Shown in pieces: positions 43,647 to 56,100 of a stretch of DNA of 64,000 bases. Numbering within the stretch: position 1 is the first letter of the stretch; each line of letters begins with the position of its first letter. Origin of the DNA: Inonotus obliquus (taxonomy: Eukaryota; Basidiomycota; Agaricomycetes; Hymenochaetales; Hymenochaetaceae); contig JAJHTX010000006.1 in the NCBI GenBank assembly GCA_032164295.1, positions 2,418,001 to 2,482,000 of the forward strand, written 5' to 3'. The notes below the pieces were generated by a model. It did not search any database, was not told where the DNA came from, and worked only from the letters and a program-made list of their open reading frames with translations. The position numbers and the translations under genes are program-made.

Positions 43647-46219
43647 ATGCCCGACCAGTCGAAAAAGCGACCGCATGCAGGAGACAACGATGATGTCCCC
43701 GAACGCGACAAAACCCCAGAGAATACCGTTCTGCCACCTGACCAGCAGCGGAGTACTAAGGAGACTCCAGCCAAGGTTCGGTCGGCCCACGCATCCAGCT
43801 TCCGGGATGGCGACCTCCCCAATAAGCGTATGTTGTTGCTGTGCGACTTGGAACACGCAATCCCGGAGATAGAACTTGACACGTTTCTGAGTATCTTCTT
43901 TCCTCCCATGAAGGACGGGATCAATATCGACTCGATTAGGAATTCCTTGACTGACGATGGGACCATCGAGAATGGGAGATGGTCCGAGTTCCCGGACGAT
44001 CCCTGGAAATCTGGACAGGGAGAAAATGCAGCCTTCCAGCCTCTTCAGGACGTATTCAACAAAGTCGTTGAACATGCCATCGGACTGGGGAATAATCTAG
44101 ACCAGACATTCGCCTTGAGACTATTGCCCAATACTGCACCGAAGTCAGAACGGCAAAGCCTGACGCGACCGGATGGTTGCTTCATCTTGAAGGAGGTAGA
44201 AGACTCTAACGAAGGCTTGAATAAGAAGGTATACCGTTGGTATGATCTTGCCCTTACATGCGAATTCAAAAAGGGCCACGGCGGAGCACAGCAGGACGAC
44301 GTAAGGCCATCATTGCGAGCTAGAATGGGATGCTAATTTACTTCTACAGGATGTGACGAAGGTTGTGTTCAGCATGCAACACACGATGACTTTAGATCCT
44401 TGCAGGCGGTTCACATTTGGAATTACCGTAGAGAACACCCAGGCGCGGCTATGGTTCTGCTCCCGAGCGATCATGGCTGTCAGCAAGCCATTTAATTTTA
44501 TCACGGTAAGTGGCCCGTTGGTCGATCATGGGTGTATCTAACAAGCCGTGAAGGATCCCGATAAACTTATACATGTTTTCCTGTCGCTGGCGTTCGCGAC
44601 GAAAGCTGAGCTTGGCTGGGATCCCTCGATGTCTGTCTTGGACCCAAATGCAGAGAAACGAGTTTACGTGATCAAAGTGATGGAAAAATCGTATAAAGTC
44701 GAGAAAGTGCTATCGGATTTCGGTGCAGATGCGATCGTCGGGCGAGCGACGAGAGTATTCAAAGTGAAATGCTTGGAAGATGGCGAGAGCTACGTGCTAA
44801 AGGACGTCTGGGTGGAAGATGACCGAGTTCTCGAACACGAGATTTACGATAATATTCTCAACGATGTGAAGAAGCACTTCGGGGATGTTATAATGAAGAA
44901 GGTTGCCTCACATCTCCTGACACCTGTCGAGCACTGGTTAGTGACTGCTGATGGCCGTGTTGATGGCCGAGAGGACCACACGAAGGACGTCATGATGCGA
45001 GGAAAAGGAATTCCCTCTGCGAAATATTTCAGGCTCGAGTCACGAGATTTCGGCAATGAAGACTCTACTAAGCCCGTTGCTCCAATGAGATCGACGGATC
45101 GGGAGATACGTGCGGAGCTGAATCCGCATCTGGGATCCCGTGTCGTGCCCAATGAGAACAAGCATCCGCTTCGTCACAGAAGGCATTATCGAGTGGTTTA
45201 CCAAGAGACTGCGCAACCGATCTGGACTCTGATGGACCTGTCCAATGTGTTCCGAGTCCTCAGAGATTCTGCGGAAGGTACTTCCTATTTGCTTCCTGTC
45301 GTCGTGGCCCAATTTGATTCTCGTGTAGCTCTCAAGTATATACACGATTCCGGGTGGGTCCATCGCGATATCAGTGCTGGCAATATATACTTCTTCGATG
45401 GGCGCGGGCTCATCGGGGACCTAGAGTACGCAAAGGAAGTGACAAAGGATGGATCACATCAGATGCGGACGGTACGTTCGTCCTCCAATGATTGATGATT
45501 TTCTCTGAGCTTCTCATGCTGTCTAGGGCACTCCAGATTTCATGGCAGTTGAAGTAGCAATGACCTCTTACCAATTCAAGCCGCCAAATGAGTCTGTATC
45601 GGAGGTCACTAAGAAAATCAACTCAGATCTAGACATGGAAGTATTCCGTAAACCACCCAAAAGGATGTTCCGACTCAAAAAGCGGCCTCAATTCGTGCAG
45701 AACGAGGCTCATGATGTCGAATCGCTCTGGTGGATTGCGATCTACATACTATTTTTCAATCGCGACGACAGCGCCGAGGTCATCCAGGAAATGGAAGAAG
45801 CACGACTGGAAAGCATGCAGAATATTTTTCCGAGTTCTGCTTTCTCAATCGGTCGTCTCAACTTCCTCAAAGGTGAGGATCATTTTGAGAAGGACACCTG
45901 GTGGTTTTCGGAATCGTTCCTTGGGCTGCAAATTATGCTTGGCAATTTGAGATCGGCTCTTGTCGCGTGCTACACCGAGTTGGAAAAGACGCTTCCGAAC
46001 ATCGCGAAGGAGGCTTTCGATACATTGCACGAGCAATTCATTCTTGTTTTCGATGCATGTATGAAGGGAGCAAGAGAAAGAAAAATTACTATTTCTTCCT
46101 TCAAGACCAGGGGGAGACAACACCAGAAAGACCTGTCCACGCCACCACCTCCGCCCCCTCGGGCTGACGATAAGGGAACTGTACCCAAACTAACAGACAT
46201 ACCCAGATTACCGAAGTAA
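43647..46219 (+). CDS. FunK1-family fungal protein kinase, full-length copy 1
   Basis: FunK1 kinases are a fungal-specific, expanded kinase family of mostly unknown targets. Five exons join in phase: 43647-44300, 44350-44505, 44554-45277, 45329-45471 and 45527-46219, giving 789 aa. The N-terminal ~260 residues include PDGCFILKEVED and the hallmark FTFGITVENTQARLWFCSR. The kinase core has GRATRVFKVKCLEDGESYVL, KDVWVEDDR, the catalytic loop WVHRDISAGN (His-Arg-Asp at about 523-525, Asn 530), GDLEYAK in place of DFG, and GTPDFMAVEV. The C-lobe has QNEAHDVESLWWIAIYILFF. A Pro-run and VPKLTDIPRLP close the protein. The 51-bp intron at 45278 lies directly before the catalytic loop. It is the only full-length member of the cluster. 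The DLE variant is usual for the family. Confidence 0.9.
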
Positions 46220-46689
46220 GTCCTCTCTTCATCACCGAAAATATCAATCTGACGATCTTGATTAGGAAAAGGCTGGCATTAATACGTCGTCCATGAAAAC
46301 GAGACTGCAGTGTAACCACTATGCCTATGTCGCTTTCGTCTCGCTCTCGTGTCTCGATGCTGTCGCAAAGGCTTTCGATTGTAATAAGGAATAAGGAAAT
46401 TATCTATGTCGAAGTAGTTTGTTAAATGTATGGATGATTTATATGAATTAGCGTAATAGCTATTCCTGTTTGACAATTGTGAAACTAGTGCAAGATAGCT
46501 CTATCTAAGGCAAACATTATAGATAGCATACCCAAAGAATTGTCTAAGTCAAAGCCGGCGAAGTTTAGGGGCCATCAGACCATTTGAATACATATAAGGG
46601 GACGACCTCGCACTGTGTCTGTGACATTTACTCGATGTGACAAGTAAACACTCTGCTCGCGTCTTCGCTCTCCCCACCGCTTCTCCCCA

Positions 46690-47861
46690 CTATTCCAAAG
46701 CGCCCGTTCCAATGATGATGATACCCAGAGACGTTCCAAGACCCATCGGACACCGTTCCGCTGCCTCAGAACTGGGGACCTGCCGGGAAGACAGTTGTTC
46801 AATAGGGAGGTACGACTGCGAGTTTGCGACATTCGGAGGAAGTCTGTGTATGCCTCGTGGGACCTTACTGCGCACCGTAAGCACAAGTCTTCAACATGGG
46901 CTTGGTCTGGTCCTACGAGACCACGCGATGGGTGCTTGCTGTCAACCATCTACCGTCGTGACCTCTCTGATTCTCGTGTAGCTCTCAAGTATATACACGA
47001 CTCCGGGTCCATCGCGATATCAGTGCAGGCAATAAATACTTTTTCGATGGGCGTGGGCTCATCGGCGACCTAGAGTATGCAAATGAGGTGACAAAGGATG
47101 AGTCGCATCAGATGCGGACGGTATGTTTGTGTCGTCCGATGATTCATGATTTCTTCTGAGTTACTCGTGCCTTTTAGAGTACTCCGGATTTCATGGCAGT
47201 TGAAGTATCCACGAATTGTCAACAATTTCTGCCCACGTTTGGATCTATGGGAAAGCTCGGAGAGCTGCTAAATGAGGTGAAGGACGGTACATTTCAGGAA
47301 GTACTACCGGTCATTCAGTTCGTGCAGAACGAGGCACACGACATGGAATCATTATGGTGGATTGCACTTTACATACTATTTTTCAACTGCGATGATGGTG
47401 CCGTGAAAACGCCAACTCAGCATGAAAATCGCATTAAATGGACGCAATTGATCTTTCCTAGCTCTCCTGACGTAACTGAGCGTATCAGCTTTCTCAGATC
47501 CCAGCATATCTATGAAGAACGCACGTCATGGTTTTCGCACTCGTTTCTCTCACTGCGACGTGCGCTCGGCCATATTAGGGATGCTCTCACCAAAATCTAC
47601 GCCGATGTGGAGAAGAGGCTTCCAAATGTCGCAACTGGGGCTTTCGACGAACTGCACGAGTTCGTCATTCGTGCTTTCGAAATCTGTAGGGAGAAATCAG
47701 ACAACATCAGGATCTTGTCCTGTAAAACCAAAGGGAGACATTGCCAGAAAGACCTGACACAGTCATTCGCGCCGCCGCCTCCTCCCCCTCTGGCCGAAGC
47801 TTCAGATGAGACCTCTGAGACTGTACCCAAACTGACGGACGTGCCTAGACTGCCTGAGTAA
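46690..47861 (+). pseudogene. FunK1 copy 2, 5'-truncated and frameshifted
   Basis: Only the two 3'-most exons are kinase: 46982 onward (ALKYIHDSG) and 47178-47861 (STPDFMAVEV to VPKLTDVPRLPE). At about 47006, four bases present in copies 1 and 3 are missing, destroying WVHRD by frameshift. The final exon is fully open and retains QNEAHDMESLWWIALYILFF. Sequence 5' of 46980 is not kinase exon. It matches the upstream segments of copies 3, 4 and 6, starting near GATGATGATACCCAGAGACG. Confidence 0.75.
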
Positions 47862-48329
47862 GTTGCCTCTTCATCACTGAAAATATACATCTGACAGTCT
47901 TAATCTATATCGCTTTATATATGCTATCGTGCCTCGCAAATGCTTTCAATTGTAATAAGGGATAAGGAAAATATCTGTGTCGAAGTAATTTGATAAATGT
48001 ATGAATTATGAATGAATTAGTGAAATAGCTATTCCTGTTTGACAATTTGTGAAACGAGTGCATGATAGTAAGAGAACTAGCAAAATGACGATGAAGCTTG
48101 CCTAGCTCTATCAAAGGCAAATATTATAGAACGATTTGTCTGAGTCAAAGCCGACGAAGATGAATATATGAAAGACTGGGGTTTCGTCGGGAGTGGACGT
48201 GCTCATCAAGCATACCCCAGTTACTATCGCGGCCGCCACTGTGTGTGTCTGTGACATTTACTCGATGTGACAAGTAAACACTTGTCGTGACTGCTCGCGT
48301 CTTCGCTTCTCCCCGCCGCTTCTCCCCAC

Positions 48330-49510
48330 TATTCCAAAGCGCCCGTTCCAATGATGATGATATCCAGAGACGTTCCAAGACCCATCGTACACTGTTCCGC
48401 TGCCTCAGAACTGGTGACCTTCCAGGAAGACACCAGTTGTTCAACAGGGAGGTACGACTGCGGGTTTGCGACATTCGGAGGAAGACTGTATATGCCTCGT
48501 GGGACCTTTCTGCGCACAAGTCTTCAACATGGGCTTGGTTTGGTCCTACGAGACCACGCAATGGGTACTTTCTGTCAACCATCTACCGTCGTGACCTCTC
48601 TGATTCTCGTGTAGCTCTCAAGTATATACACGACTCCGGGTGGGTCCATCGCGATATCAGTGCTGGCAATAAATATTTTTTCGATGGGCGTGGGCTCATC
48701 GGCGACCTAGAGTATGCAAATGAGGTGACAAAGGATGGGTTGCATCAGATGCGGACAGTATGTTCGTGTCGTCCGATGATTCATGATTTCTTCTGAGTTA
48801 CTCGTGCCGTTTAGGGTACTCCGGATTTCATGGCGGTTGAAGTAGCAATGGCTACTTATCAATTCAATCTGGAAGGCAAATCTAATTCTGAGGTCGCTGA
48901 GGGAATAGAGTCACTCAGTGAAATATTCCGTAAACCACGCAAAAGGCTGTTTCAGCTCAAAACGCAGCCTCAATTCGTGCAGAACGAGGCTCACGATGTC
49001 GAATCGCTGTGGTGGATTGCAATCTACATACTATTCTTCAATCGCGACGACAGCGTCGAGGTCATCCAGGAAATGGAAGAAGCTCGATTGGAGAGCATGC
49101 AACATATTTTTCCGAGCTCTGCTTCCACAAACGATCGCCTCAATTTCCTCAAAGGCGAAGGTCATTTTAAGAAGGACACCTGGTGGTTCTCGGAGTCGTT
49201 CCTTGAGCTACGAATTGGGCTCGAAGAATTGAGATCGGCTCTTGTCGGGTGCTACATAGAGGTGGAAAAGACGCTTCCGAACATCGCAAAGGGGGCTTTC
49301 GATACATTGCACGAGTACTTCATTCTTTTTTTCGATGCATGTACGTATGGAGCGAGAGAAAGAAAGATTACCATCTCTTCCTTCAAGACCAGGGGAAGAC
49401 AGCACCAGAATGATCTGTCATCCGTTCCACCGCCTCCGCCCCCTCCGGCTGACGATAAAGGAACTGTACCTAAACTAACAGACATACCCAGATTAATACG
49501 TCGTCCATGA
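48330..49510 (+). pseudogene. FunK1 copy 3, 3' half with open exons
   Basis: Exons 48615-48757 and 48815-49510 correspond to the last two exons of copy 1, the first being exactly the same length (143 bases). WVHRDISAGN, GDLEYAN and GTPDFMAVEV are intact, but the N-lobe and ATP-binding part are absent. The 5' segment (48330-48600) is the same non-kinase upstream block as in copy 2. The C-terminus differs slightly (DIPRLIRRP). It could still make a truncated protein from an internal ATG; a working kinase is unlikely. Confidence 0.72.
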
Positions 49511-49739
49511 GTACGTGACTCCAGTATGACCAGTATTGCCTATATCGCTTTTCTATACGCTCTCGTGTCTCGATGCTATCGCAGATGATTTCAGTTGGCT
49601 GTGTCGAAAGCTTTTGATAAATGTATGAATGAAGTATATGAATTGGTGAATTGATGATTCCTGTTTGACAGTTTGCGAGTACGAGAGTCGGCGAGCGAAA
49701 GATCTTCCGCTTCACCTCGCTCTTCCATGACGTCGCTCA

Positions 49740-51281
49740 TTACAATGATGATGATACCCAGAGACGTACCAAGACCAATTGGATGCCGTTCCGTTGTCTC
49801 AGCACTAGTGACCTGCTAGGAAGTCACCAGCCGATGTTCAATATAGAGGTATGAGTGCAATTCGGAGGATGCATTGTATGGGTCGTCGAATCCTTAGCCA
49901 AGCTTACTGCACAGCGTAAGCGCTAGTCTTCATCTTGGGCCTTCACTGGGCACTGGGAGATGAAGTTGGGTCCAGTTGCCAGGTTTTCAACTGAAGAAGT
50001 GTCTGTGCGCTGTGCGCCGTGACTGCGACTGCTTGGAACCGCATGGCTTACATGGATGGACCCTTTCTTGCCGTAATGAACAAGGCATGCATTATAAACG
50101 CATGTTTATTCTTCCTCCCTTCATCTTTGACCATCATGTCTGGCTACCAAACAGTCCCCTCTGTGGAGGGATGACTTCCTAATGACGATGAGAGGGAAAC
50201 ACCTACATTTCCTACAGCTGAGATTGTCTCGTTGTTTGAACACAGAATTGACAGATCAAGAAAGACGCAGTCAACGATTTACAATCCTGGGGGCTCGCAT
50301 CCTTTCCAGAGATCGGAATCATCCACTGTGCCATAGGAGACACCGTGGAGATATTATTAGAGAGGCTTCTCAGCCAATCTGGACTCTAACCGACTTCTCC
50401 GACATATTCCTCATCCTACAAGTTCATGCAATTGATACTTGCTGTTGACCATCTACCGTCGTGACCCTCTCTGATTCTCATGCAGCTCTCAACCGTTCAC
50501 ATGAATCTGGATGGGTTCATCGCGATGTAAGTTCTGGCAATGTTTACTTCTTCATGAGGCACGAGCTCGTTAGAAATCTGAAATGTGGGTCGCATGAAAT
50601 GCGAACAGTACGTTCGTCCTCCAACGACTGATGATTCTCTCTGAATCAGTTTTGCCATCTAGGGCACTCCAGATTTCACGGCGGTTGAATTGTCAATGAA
50701 AAGTTACCTGTTTAAGCCGTTAGAAGAATCCGATTCGGAGATCCTTAAGCGAATGAGGCTACCCGTGGACGTGGAATCGTACATGCCGAATAAAGAGAAA
50801 TCACGCCTTTCATTTGCGCAGAACAAGGTCCATGATATCGAATCACTGTGGTGGATTGCAAACTACGTGCTCTTCTTCAATAGCGACAACAGTACTGTGG
50901 AAACTCCAACTCAGGAGAAGGCTTGAATGAATTCCATGCGAGTGGCCTTTCCGAGTTCTGATCTCTTGTGCTTTCCTTCTGCTCTCTTTCGAAAACCAAA
51001 TAGTTTATACGAAGAACACTTCGTGGCTTTTGAGCTCATTCTTTAGATTGCGGAATTTGCTCAACGAGATGAGGATTGCTCTGACCTCGTGCTACACCAG
51101 GATGGATAGAAAGCTTTTGAACATTGGAAAGGGGACCTTCGATGCATTGTATGAGATCGACATCTTAGGTTTCAAAGTATGTATGGATGAAGCATGCGAT
51201 GTCAAGATCTTATCCTTTAAAAAGGGGATCGTCAATTCACATTCATCTATTATATTCATCGAACTGGACATAAGAGCGTGA
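49740..51281 (+). pseudogene. FunK1 copy 4, degenerate
   Basis: Recognisable pieces in order: REASQPIWTLTDFSDIFLIL (about 50360-50420), ESGWVHRDVSSGNVYFF (about 50500-50550), a 78-codon piece with KVHDIESLWWIANYVLFF ending in a stop at 50926, and a distal piece (NEMRIALTSCY, KLLNIGKGTFDALYE) to about 51240. Frames do not connect, and GDLE has become RNLK. It is a decayed kinase. It is convergent with copy 5. Confidence 0.75.
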
Positions 51282-51400
51282 GGAAACGACGCAAACATAG
51301 TATTGTACAGCGATGTCAGTCTGTTTGTCATGCTTGACACAATCTCGTGCTTTCCCTAATCAAGACCGTCAGAACAATTTTTCTGAGACAAGGGGCGAGC

Positions 51401-52580
51401 TTATTGTGGCTTTCCCGGCATTCCATTGAATTCATTTGAATAGATTCCAAGTCCACAGCTGGAGATGCCCCTGCTGTTGGTTGTTTCATACATACAGGTT
51501 TCGAAACTGTCGATGGCGGTGCTATACAGGTCATCGAAGAGCCCATCGGCGACGTTGGGAAGCATCCTTTCCAACTTCCTGTAGCACGCGATGAGACCCG
51601 ACCTTACGTCATAGAGCGGATCGCGGAGTCCATAGATGGAGCTTGGAAACCACGAAGTACCGAGTGCAAATTGATGATCGCTTTGGAAGAAGGCGATACG
51701 ATCGCTTTTTTCATTAGGACATGGAAAGATCACCGCTCCTTCCTGTGTTTCCTCAACGCTCTCATCCCGATTGAAAAAGAGCGTGTAAATTGAGATCCAC
51801 CAGAGAGATTCAATATCATGAGCTTCGTTCTGCACAAACGGTATGGGCTGATCGAGTTTAACACTAGACCCGGCTTTCTTGCGCCATTTTTCATTTCGCA
51901 ACTTCGCTCGCTTTCTGATCTCCGATGGTTCTTTATCATCCTGTTTGAATAGGTAGGTGTTCTTTGATACTTCAATGGCCATGAAATCCGGAGTACCCTA
52001 GACGGTACAAGCAACTCGGACACAAATCATCAACCATTGGGGAACAAACGTACCGTTCGCATTTCATGCGACCCATCTGTTGTCACTTTCTTAGCATATT
52101 CCAGGTCTCCAATGGGACCACGCATTGAGAGTGCACTCCCATTAGCACTTCCAGCACTAGTACTGATGTCACGATGAACCCATCCAGATCCATGCAAACA
52201 GTCAAGAACTACCCGAGAAGAGAATCAGCCAGGGTCACAATGGCAGATCATTGATAGCAGGTACCATTCGCGTGATCTTGTAGGACTGGGAATATGTCGA
52301 AGAGGTTGGTTAGAGTCTCCATCGACTGCGCAGTCTCTTGGATAGCACCTCGGCAGTGTCTTCCATGTCGCAGCAGATTATTCTGGTCTCTGGGAAGGAT
52401 GCAGGCTCTCGGATGTGTAAACTGCTGGTCGTATGTTTTTTGATCCGTCAAATTCGTACTGTGTCTGTGTTCGAGCGATGGAACAAGATTCTCAATATTG
52501 CCTTTAGGACATGTTCCGTTTTCATCGTCATTGAAAGGAAGTCCATTTTTAATGCAATGTCCTTGTAGATTGCCAGGCAT
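51401..52580 (-). CDS. FunK1-family short kinase, copy 5
   Basis: Three minus-strand exons join in phase: 52580-52265, 52208-52054 and 51997-51401, giving about 355 aa. It has SGWVHRDIS, GDLEYAKKVTTDGSHEMRT, GTPDFMAIEV and QNEAHDIESLWWISIYTLFF. The N-lobe is largely missing compared with copy 1. After HRDIS the usual AGN is replaced by a longer stretch, TSAGSANGS, so the catalytic Asn is displaced. The Pro-rich tail is altered. The splice positions match copy 6, its divergent partner. The copia element starts 75 bp upstream of the ATG and has probably removed its promoter. Confidence 0.7.
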
Positions 52581-52655
52581 GGCGACCAAGATGAAAGGAG
52601 GAACACTCGACACGCGGCCATGATACATGTCTTGTCCGTCACGGCGAGAAAGCCC

Positions 52656-53125
52656 TATTAAATCAAATGGCAAGTAAGACCAAGGAGGAGTAATCTCAAC
52701 TCGACTTGGCTTGGGCAGCGGCAGCGTAAACGCAAGTGCACACAGTTGTGGGACGAGCTAGCAATCACAATGATTAACAGACACTTCAGACTCTCGTCCT
52801 TTATATTTAACATACCTAGCAATCACAATGATTACTAGGTTAAGTGTACAGATCAGTATACAAGTACAATAACAATGAAGAGGGATTGTACTCACACAGA
52901 CACTTCAGACTCTCGTCCTGAAGGTGTCAGTGTGAAAGGGAAGGTCTTATATAGATAGAAACACGTGAAGGCGTGAAAACAGGTGTCCACTATATCGCGA
53001 GAGAAAACGCAATTGTGACGAAATGAAATGTAATGAAACAATACAAACGCAATGATAACGGAATCATGAGAAACAAGTCATGGGTTCAAAGGTAAAGCCT
53101 TTGCCTTTATCGCGCCATTCTGACA
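52656..53125 (-). repeat. 3' LTR of the copia element
   Basis: 470 bp and intact. It contains a short internal duplication: AGACACTTCAGACTCTCGTC occurs twice, and so does CTAGCAATCACAATGATTA. Confidence 0.92.
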
Positions 53126-53132
53126 CTCCCCC

Positions 53133-56100
53133 TCAAACATGCGACAGTCCAAATGAGGCTGCAAAGTGTTTGGCCTTTAATGATGGTAGCGCCTTCGTCA
53201 TTGTATCTGCCAACATATCTTCAGTTGGGCAGTAAGAAAGTGTTATCCTTCCATCCTCTATCTCCTGACGTATGAAGTGGAAATCGATGTCGATGTGTTT
53301 GGTGCGCGCCTGAAACCTGTCATCTTTTGCCAATGCAATCGCTCCTTGATTATCCGACAAGAGAGGGAATGCGAATGAATTCCAGCCAAATACTTCCATC
53401 GCAAATGATCGCAACCATAAGGCTTCCTTTGTAGCATATGCTATTGCATAGTATTCGGCTTCGGTAGTTGATAGCGCAACACGAGTTTGACGTTTCGACT
53501 TCCATGATATTGCTGAACCGTTTAGGAAAAATGCGTAGCCGGATATAGCCCGGCGTCCTTCAGTACTCATCCCATCAGCATCTGAATACCCAACGAATGA
53601 CTGCTCCGGTGATCGACCTAATACCAGTTTCCAGTCCACTGTTCCCTTCAAGTACTGGTAGATTTGTTTGACACCATTCCAATGTGCTCGACCTGGTACT
53701 TCTGAGAAACGCGCAAGTTGATTTACAGCGTATTGAATGTCCGGTCGGGTATTAATAGCAGCATATTGGAGAGCTCCTAACGCCTGACGGTAAGGTATTC
53801 CTTCCATGTCTAACAACTCATCCATTGTACCCGCGCATTGGTCCGACGTATATTGTGTGTTTGGATCCATGGGCATCGCACGAGGTTTGACGTCCGCAAA
53901 ACCATAACGTTCGAGTATCTGCTGAATGTAGGCTTTTTGGGATAGAGCGATGGTGTGATTTGTCCAGTCGCGAGTGATTTCTATTCCCAACAGCCAGTTT
54001 ATTGGCCCAGAATCAACGATTTCGAGTTTTTCAGCAATACGCTTCTTGGTTTCGACCATGTTCGATGGTTTTGATGTGACTATTTGAATGTCATCAACGT
54101 GAGCTGCAAGAATGGTTATTTCACCATTTGGATGATGTCGATAGAATACAGCATGGTTTTTCTCCGAACGAGTGAATCCAATCTCTTGAAGAGTAGTGCG
54201 TAGCACATTGTACCATCGACGTCCAGCTTGTTTGAGACCATAGAGTGCGACCTTCAGCTTGAGTACCTTATTATTGGTTACTCCATCAAGTTTGATTCCA
54301 GGTGGTGGTCGCATGTAGATTTGTTCGTCGTCACCTAGTTTTCCATACAGATATGCAGATTTGACGTCGAGTTGATGAACTTCCCAATCATATTGCGCAG
54401 CGATGGTCAGGATCATTCGCATGGCTGCTGGGTTGACCACTGACGCATAGGTGTCATCTGAGAAGTAATCGACTCCGTCTACTTGAGTAAATCCTTGTGC
54501 AACCAGTCTTGCTCTGTGACTAGTCGGATTTCCTTGCGCATCTCGTTTGGTTCTGTAAACCCACTTGCTTCCAACGACGTTTGTGTTATTGGGATAGTCG
54601 ACGATTGACCAGGAGTCTCTAGCTTGAAGACGACCAATTTCTTCCTTCATTGCTGCATACCAGTCCAACCAGTTTCCACTCTTCTGAGCTTCTGGTAACG
54701 TTACAGGATCCTTCGACTCGAACTGAGCTACCATTGCTGCTTCATGATCATTTATTTCGCTCATGGCTCGAACGATAGGTACGCTTGGATATGCATGGTT
54801 TGCTTCACGAATCTTCCAGGTAGGTGTTCGCTTGCGCTTTCCAGTTACTATGTTTGGATCGACAGGTTCGTAGACTTCCTCACGTATTTCTCCTTCTTCT
54901 AGAGATGGGGACCGAGTGCGCTGACGCTTGGCTTCATGTTCACTTTGAGCAGGTGATAATGATCGCTTTGATGTAGTGGGTTCGGGTTCGTCGAAAATTG
55001 GTCCAATGTCTATATCTTCATACTCCCCCTCGACGAGCCCGAGCTCTGTCTTAGAGAAGTTGATGTTCCTTTCGACAGTGATCTTCTTTTCACTTGACCA
55101 GTATACCCGATGACCATTAGATGTTGGATCGAATCCAAGCCAGCGTCCTTCAACTGCACGTGGTTCGAGTTTTGAATTTGCTGTAGTCATAATGTAAACT
55201 CGATGACCCCACTCGTGCATATTTGAAAGGTTTGGAACGTGACCGAATCTCTTCTCAAATGGTGAGAGCATTCCTATTGCTTGTCTGGGGGTGCGATTGT
55301 AGACATAGACAATGTAGTCCAGTGCATAACCCCATAACCATTTGGGCAGTCCAGATGCAAGTAGAATTGTTCGAACGCCATTGAATATCGTGAGGTGAAC
55401 TCGCTCTGCCACACCATTATGCTCAGGTGTATCATGAACAGTGAGCCATTGTAGAGTTCCTTGACGCTCGAGGTGGGTTTTGAAATCGTCCGACAAAAAT
55501 TCTCCTCCTCGATCAGAGTGTACGATCTTGATCTTGACTCCATGCTGCAACTGTTGGCGTGCTTCAAAGGCAACGTACTTTGCAAATGATTCTCCTTTTG
55601 TAACCATGAGTGGCATTTCAAGCCATCGAGTAACGTCGTCGATTATTGTAAGCACGTATTTTGCATTTCCAATAGTGCGCACAGATGCAGGTCCCCAAAC
55701 GTCTAGGTGAATCTTTCCTCCGAAGTCATGTACGGGCTCATTCTGAAGCCTGACCTTTGAGATAGGAGCACGTCTGGCTTTGGCGCGCATGCATGTTGGA
55801 CATTCGAAGTCATTGTTTGGATCCTCAACCATGAGTCCTGGCAATTTTTCATCTCGAATCATCTTCTTCAGATATCCGACGTTGACATGTCCTAACAGTT
55901 TGTGTAGGGAGAACAGGGAGATTTTTCGACCAGCAATGCCTGCAGCACATGCACTGACTTCCTTGAACACTCGATAGAGTCCATCGTCTAAGGGAATGGT
56001 CCCAATAACATCATTCGAACGATTGAAGATGTGGAGCGCGTCCTTCTTGAACAGGCATTCATAACCTGCCTCGCATAGTTTAGGGATCGAAATCAACGTC

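Noticed and set aside
43601..44075. Minus-strand frames of 121 and 149 codons under FunK1 copy 1
   Set aside because: They are shadows of the first FunK1 exon, with no splice partners and no domain.
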